Source of the DNA: Phycisphaerales bacterium
Lineage (GTDB): Bacteria > Planctomycetota > Phycisphaerae > Tepidisphaerales > Tepidisphaeraceae
Assembly: GCA_003153655.1 (NCBI GenBank)
Contig: PMAK01000219.1
Coordinates: 25,806-32,305 of the forward strand
Direction: 5' to 3'
DNA length: 6,500 nt
The stretch's first letter is position 1. Every line of letters begins with the position of its first letter. Both the position numbers and the translations under genes were made by a program. The notes under the pieces were generated by a model that searched no databases, had not been told where the DNA came from, and was given only the letters and a program-made list of their open reading frames with translations. Of this stretch, positions 3,702 to 6,500 are shown one piece after another.

Positions 3702-5666
3702 ATGCATTCACTGCTTGCCAAACAATTGAAACGGGCTATCGGTGACAAAGCCGGTAGCGAGCCCGCGTCGTTTCCACCGCCGTGGGACCGATTCCTCGCT
3801 ATGGTGGAGGAGGCGTATGTCGCCTTCGGCGTCGATCGGGATATCATAGAACGTTCGATGCAGTTGGCATCGGAAGAGTTGGAAGAACGGAATCACCAGC
3901 TTCTGCTGAAGAACCAGGAACTTCTGAAAGTTGAGCAGGACCTTCGCAAATCGCACGAAGACCTGGAGAGACGTGTAACGGAGCGGACGGCGGCGATGCG
4001 GGCAATGGTGGAACAGGCCAAAGCCGCCAGCCGGGCCAAGTCTGAATTCCTCGCAAACATGAGTCACGAGATTCGCACGCCGATGTCGGCGATTCTCGGA
4101 TATGCGGACATGCTGCTCGATAATGGGGAGTTCCTGGGCGAGCAGATGGAATGGATACAAACTATTCGGCATCAGGGAGAACATCTCCTGACGATTCTCA
4201 ACGACATCCTCGACCTTTCCAAGATCGAAGCCAACAAGCTTCAAATAGAGGTGATCTCGTGCAGTCCGTGCCAGATCGTCAATGAAGCGGTTTCGCTGAT
4301 GCGCGTGAGGGCACGGGAAAAAAATCTTCATTGCGAGATCAATTATCTCGGTCCCATTCCGCAAACGATTAAGTCTGATCCAACCCGGCTGCGGCAAATC
4401 CTGTTGAATCTGATTGGAAACTCCGTGAAATTCACCGAAACAGGCGGCGTTCAAGTTGCTGTCAGCATGGACACCGAATCTCCTGTCGACCCGCGGCTGC
4501 GGATCGATGTGATCGATAGCGGAATCGGAATGTCAGCTACGCAGATCGAAAGCCTCTTTCAGCCATTCGCACAGGGTGATAGCTCCACCACCCGAAAGTT
4601 TGGCGGGACGGGCCTAGGACTGTCGATCTGCAAGCGACTGGCACAAATGCTGGGCGGTGATATTCGAGTCAACAGCCGGCCCGGTTTTGGCAGCCGCTTT
4701 ATCGTCACTGTTGGCGTCGGAGATTTACAGGGCGTGACGATGACAGTGAATCCGCAGGAAGCAACCAGACAGTCTCAATTCACTACAAACCGCGCGGAAG
4801 AGAACGCATCTGAATCCGGCGAAAAATTGCCTAAAGGATTGCAGATGAAGGGCCGTATCCTTCTGGCTGAAGATGGCATCCACAATCAGCGGGTCATTTG
4901 CTATTTTCTGGAATCCGCGGGATTGGAAGTGGTGGTGGCAGATAACGGTCGATCAGCCTGTGAACGGGCGCTGCAAGCGAAAAACGCCGGGACGCCCTAC
5001 GATGTTATTCTCATGGACATGCAGATGCCGGAGTTGGATGGTTATGGCGCCACGGCGATGCTTCGGAACGAAGGATATGCCCGACCCATCATTGCGGTGA
5101 CCGCGCACGCGATGGCTGGGGACCGGGAAAAATGCATCGCGGCTGGGTGCAATGATCATCTGACCAAGCCGGTCGATCGGAACCATCTGCTCGCAATCGT
5201 GAGCCGTTACGTTGCGGTTGGGCGCGACGAATTGACCGCGGTGAGCGCCGATGCCAAACCCACTGCCGAGGCCACCCTATCAGCGGCGGAGTCCGGCTCT
5301 GACAATCTATCGATGGATCTTGAGCCCATCCAAGCCGCTTGCATCAAGTTTCTGCCTGCGTTCCTGGCTGACATTCCTAAGCAAACGGAAAGACTGATGT
5401 CCGCCATGCGCGAGGCTGACATTGCCCAACTCCAAAAAGTGCTTCACGATTTGAAGGGAACATGCGGATTGTTTGGCCTGCGAAAGATCAGCGAACTGGC
5501 AGCGCAATCTGAAAAACAGCTCATCGAAACCGCCACGATCGATTCGACGTCCGCGGATATTGAAAACATTTCACGGATGCTTCGCGAGGCCGCGAGCATT
5601 GATCCCGCGCGTTTTCCCGTGCGTGGCAATGGAGCGTCCCCAAGCAATTCTCCGGCGAAGGCGTAG
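3702..5666 (+). CDS. Hybrid sensor histidine kinase: coiled coil, HisKA, HATPase, receiver, HPt
   Basis: This 654-residue cytoplasmic kinase has no transmembrane helix or PAS/GAF sensor. Residues 1-50 contain HSLLAKQLKRA, PWDRFLAMVEEAY and DRDIIERSM, a segment seen before many hybrid kinases. A coiled coil (about 50-115) follows. HisKA carries SHEIRTP with phospho-accepting H122. The HATPase domain shows the N box LLNLIGNSVKFT (234-245, N240), G1 DSGIGM (272-277), F box FQPFAQ (286-291) and G2 GGTGLGLSI (301-309). The receiver (about 384-505) has D391, phosphoacceptor D439 in LMDMQMP, T467 and K489. The HPt domain (about 540-630) has H582 in LHDLKGTCGLFG. All catalytic residues are present, so a His-Asp-His relay is complete up to the HPt; the final response regulator is not in the window. 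The start lies 3 bases after the FIST stop without a good ribosome binding site, suggesting translational coupling. No clear plus-strand terminator follows. Confidence 0.95.
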   Translation: MHSLLAKQLKRAIGDKAGSEPASFPPPWDRFLAMVEEAYVAFGVDRDIIERSMQLASEELEERNHQLLLKNQELLKVEQDLRKSHEDLERRVTERTAAMRAMVEQAKAASRAKSEFLANMSHEIRTPMSAILGYADMLLDNGEFLGEQMEWIQTIRHQGEHLLTILNDILDLSKIEANKLQIEVISCSPCQIVNEAVSLMRVRAREKNLHCEINYLGPIPQTIKSDPTRLRQILLNLIGNSVKFTETGGVQVAVSMDTESPVDPRLRIDVIDSGIGMSATQIESLFQPFAQGDSSTTRKFGGTGLGLSICKRLAQMLGGDIRVNSRPGFGSRFIVTVGVGDLQGVTMTVNPQEATRQSQFTTNRAEENASESGEKLPKGLQMKGRILLAEDGIHNQRVICYFLESAGLEVVVADNGRSACERALQAKNAGTPYDVILMDMQMPELDGYGATAMLRNEGYARPIIAVTAHAMAGDREKCIAAGCNDHLTKPVDRNHLLAIVSRYVAVGRDELTAVSADAKPTAEATLSAAESGSDNLSMDLEPIQAACIKFLPAFLADIPKQTERLMSAMREADIAQLQKVLHDLKGTCGLFGLRKISELAAQSEKQLIETATIDSTSADIENISRMLREAASIDPARFPVRGNGASPSNSPAKA

Positions 5667-5740
5667 ATTCAGCCCGTCGCGGCTGCAACCCGCCAGATGT
5701 ACTGTTTGCCAATCCATCGCGTCATATCGCAATAAAAAAA

Positions 5741-5766
5741 GCCGGCTGGACGGATGTCCAGCCGGC
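5741..5766 (-). terminator. Rho-independent terminator of the PEP-CTERM gene
   Basis: A perfect 11-bp GC-rich stem, GCCGGCTGGAC / GTCCAGCCGGC (5741-5751 and 5756-5766), has a 4-nt loop. On the minus strand it is directly followed by seven T (5740-5734). It lies 28 bases beyond the stop of the minus-strand surface-protein gene. On the plus strand no T-run follows, so it would end transcripts of the FIST/kinase operon only weakly, although it may still act as a stem there. Confidence 0.9.
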
Positions 5767-5794
5767 AGATATCACGAGGTAGAACTCTACAAAA

Positions 5795-6500
5795 TCAGAC
5801 CTTGCGGCGATTCCGACGGCTCATCAGACCCAGGCCGCCGAGGGCCAGAAGGCCAAGGCTCATCGGCTCCGGAACCACGGCTACAGCAGAGAAGGTGTAG
5901 CCTGTGAGGTTAGAGTCGTTGGAGTTGCTCAGATCGATGCCGAAGAAATTGTCGCCACTTGGCGGGGCGTCAGATTCCAGGAACAGATTGTACTGACTGC
6001 TGAACGGGCTGGTGTCATGCGTATCCAGCAGGGCATAGGAGCCCGCCGCCAGCACACCCACCGATTTCCCGACCGCGCTATCGCCGCTGTTGATAGCGCT
6101 CACGAGAGCAGCGATCTCCAACGGTGTGGCGGCGGAGCCACCATTAAGAACATCAATCGCGTAGATTTCTTCATCCGTAGCCGGATTGAAAGTCTTGGCT
6201 TCGACGAAGCCGGTCGGGGTGGCGGCGTTGCTCTCTTGAGCAAGGTTATAGCTGCCATTGCTACCGGTGACCGTCAGGGTAGCGAGCGACGATGCTCCAT
6301 ATCCGGTCGGTGCACCGCCTGAAGCGGCGGTCAACGAAATGAGCGGATGACTGGCCGGCGGCGGTGTAGTCCCAGTGCCTGTGATGTTAATCACTAGAAC
6401 CGGCAGCGTCCCAATCACGTCACCAGGGTTGGTGAAGGTCGAGGCAATGTAGCCCGGGACGGTTGTGGTTGATCCTGCCGCGGTATTTTCCCAATAGCTC
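5795..6500 (-). CDS. PEP-CTERM sorting-domain surface/secreted protein (5' end outside window)
   Basis: The minus-strand frame is open to the right edge, so the N-terminus and signal peptide are not visible; about 234 C-terminal residues are. A GTG at 6418-6416 is internal, since coding-like sequence (ending ...VPGYIASTFTNPGD) continues in frame upstream of it. The last 26 residues are a textbook PEP-CTERM signal: VPEP, a Leu/Gly-rich helix (MSLGLLALGGLGLM) and the basic tail SRRNRRKV. Such proteins are exported, then cut and sorted at the cell surface by an exosortase-type enzyme and often associate with exopolysaccharide. The body is rich in Ser, Thr, Gly, Ala and Asn and lacks cysteine, typical of these poorly conserved proteins. 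No enzymatic domain was recognised. A strong terminator follows. No exosortase gene is in the window. Confidence 0.9.
   Translation of the reverse strand, partial: SYWENTAAGSTTTVPGYIASTFTNPGDVIGTLPVLVINITGTGTTPPPASHPLISLTAASGGAPTGYGASSLATLTVTGSNGSYNLAQESNAATPTGFVEAKTFNPATDEEIYAIDVLNGGSAATPLEIAALVSAINSGDSAVGKSVGVLAAGSYALLDTHDTSPFSSQYNLFLESDAPPSGDNFFGIDLSNSNDSNLTGYTFSAVAVVPEPMSLGLLALGGLGLMSRRNRRKV

Noticed and set aside
3708..4454. Long open frame (248 codons) on the minus strand inside the kinase gene
   Set aside because: It lies wholly antisense to the well-supported HisKA/HATPase coding region, has no recognisable domain and is a by-product of the codon use of the real gene.
5670..5690. Small CAGCC/GGCTG hairpin just after the kinase stop as a plus-strand terminator
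   Set aside because: Only five base pairs and no T-run follow, so it cannot be supported as a terminator.
5473..5907. Plus-strand frame of 144 codons running across the end of the kinase gene and the terminator
   Set aside because: It overlaps the HPt coding region in another frame, passes through the terminator hairpin and into the antisense of the PEP-CTERM gene; Arg/Pro/Ser-rich with no domain.
1..6500. tRNA/rRNA genes, CRISPR arrays, insertion sequences or prophage elements
   Set aside because: No cloverleaf-like sequence, regularly spaced repeats, transposase or integrase frame, or terminal inverted repeats were seen on either strand.

Overview
This window looks like a piece of a Planctomycetota chromosome, plausibly Phycisphaerae-like, at moderate-to-high GC. 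The main clue is a surface protein at the right end with a C-terminal VPEP, hydrophobic helix and RRNRR tail (PEP-CTERM), a type common in that phylum. The small membrane or prepilin-like proteins, a stand-alone very short ATP synthase epsilon subunit and the FIST plus hybrid-kinase pair are compatible with this. The phylum call is inference; no rRNA or other phylogenetic marker is present.

Layout. Positions 1-526, minus strand, hold two small related genes encoding lysine/arginine-led single-helix proteins that begin MKRKS[I/M]GW. The downstream one runs off the left edge and is interrupted by one in-frame TAA. Positions 643-1113, minus strand, are a transcript cleavage factor gene (greA), with a good promoter and a GC-rich hairpin in its leader. 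Divergent from it, at 1376-1639 on the plus strand, is a short epsilon-subunit gene (atpC) with no other ATP synthase genes beside it. It ends in a hairpin shared with the convergent SAM-dependent methyltransferase gene (1661-2368, minus). After a 190-bp divergent intergenic region with two dyad sequences comes a two-gene plus-strand operon, 2559-5666. It encodes a soluble FIST sensory protein followed three bases later by a 654-residue histidine kinase with kinase, receiver and HPt modules. At 5741-5766 is a strong terminator serving the minus-strand PEP-CTERM gene, whose 5' end lies beyond the right edge.

How the parts work together. The only clear functional unit is the FIST/hybrid-kinase operon. 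FIST is a predicted small-ligand sensor and here is a separate protein. The kinase has no recognisable sensor domain, only an N-terminal coiled-coil region, so the FIST protein is the likely signal input. The relay ends at an HPt domain, so the final response regulator must be encoded elsewhere. The other genes look like independent single-gene units of housekeeping (greA, atpC, methyltransferase) or cell-surface function. No RNA genes, CRISPR arrays, transposases or attachment sites were seen.
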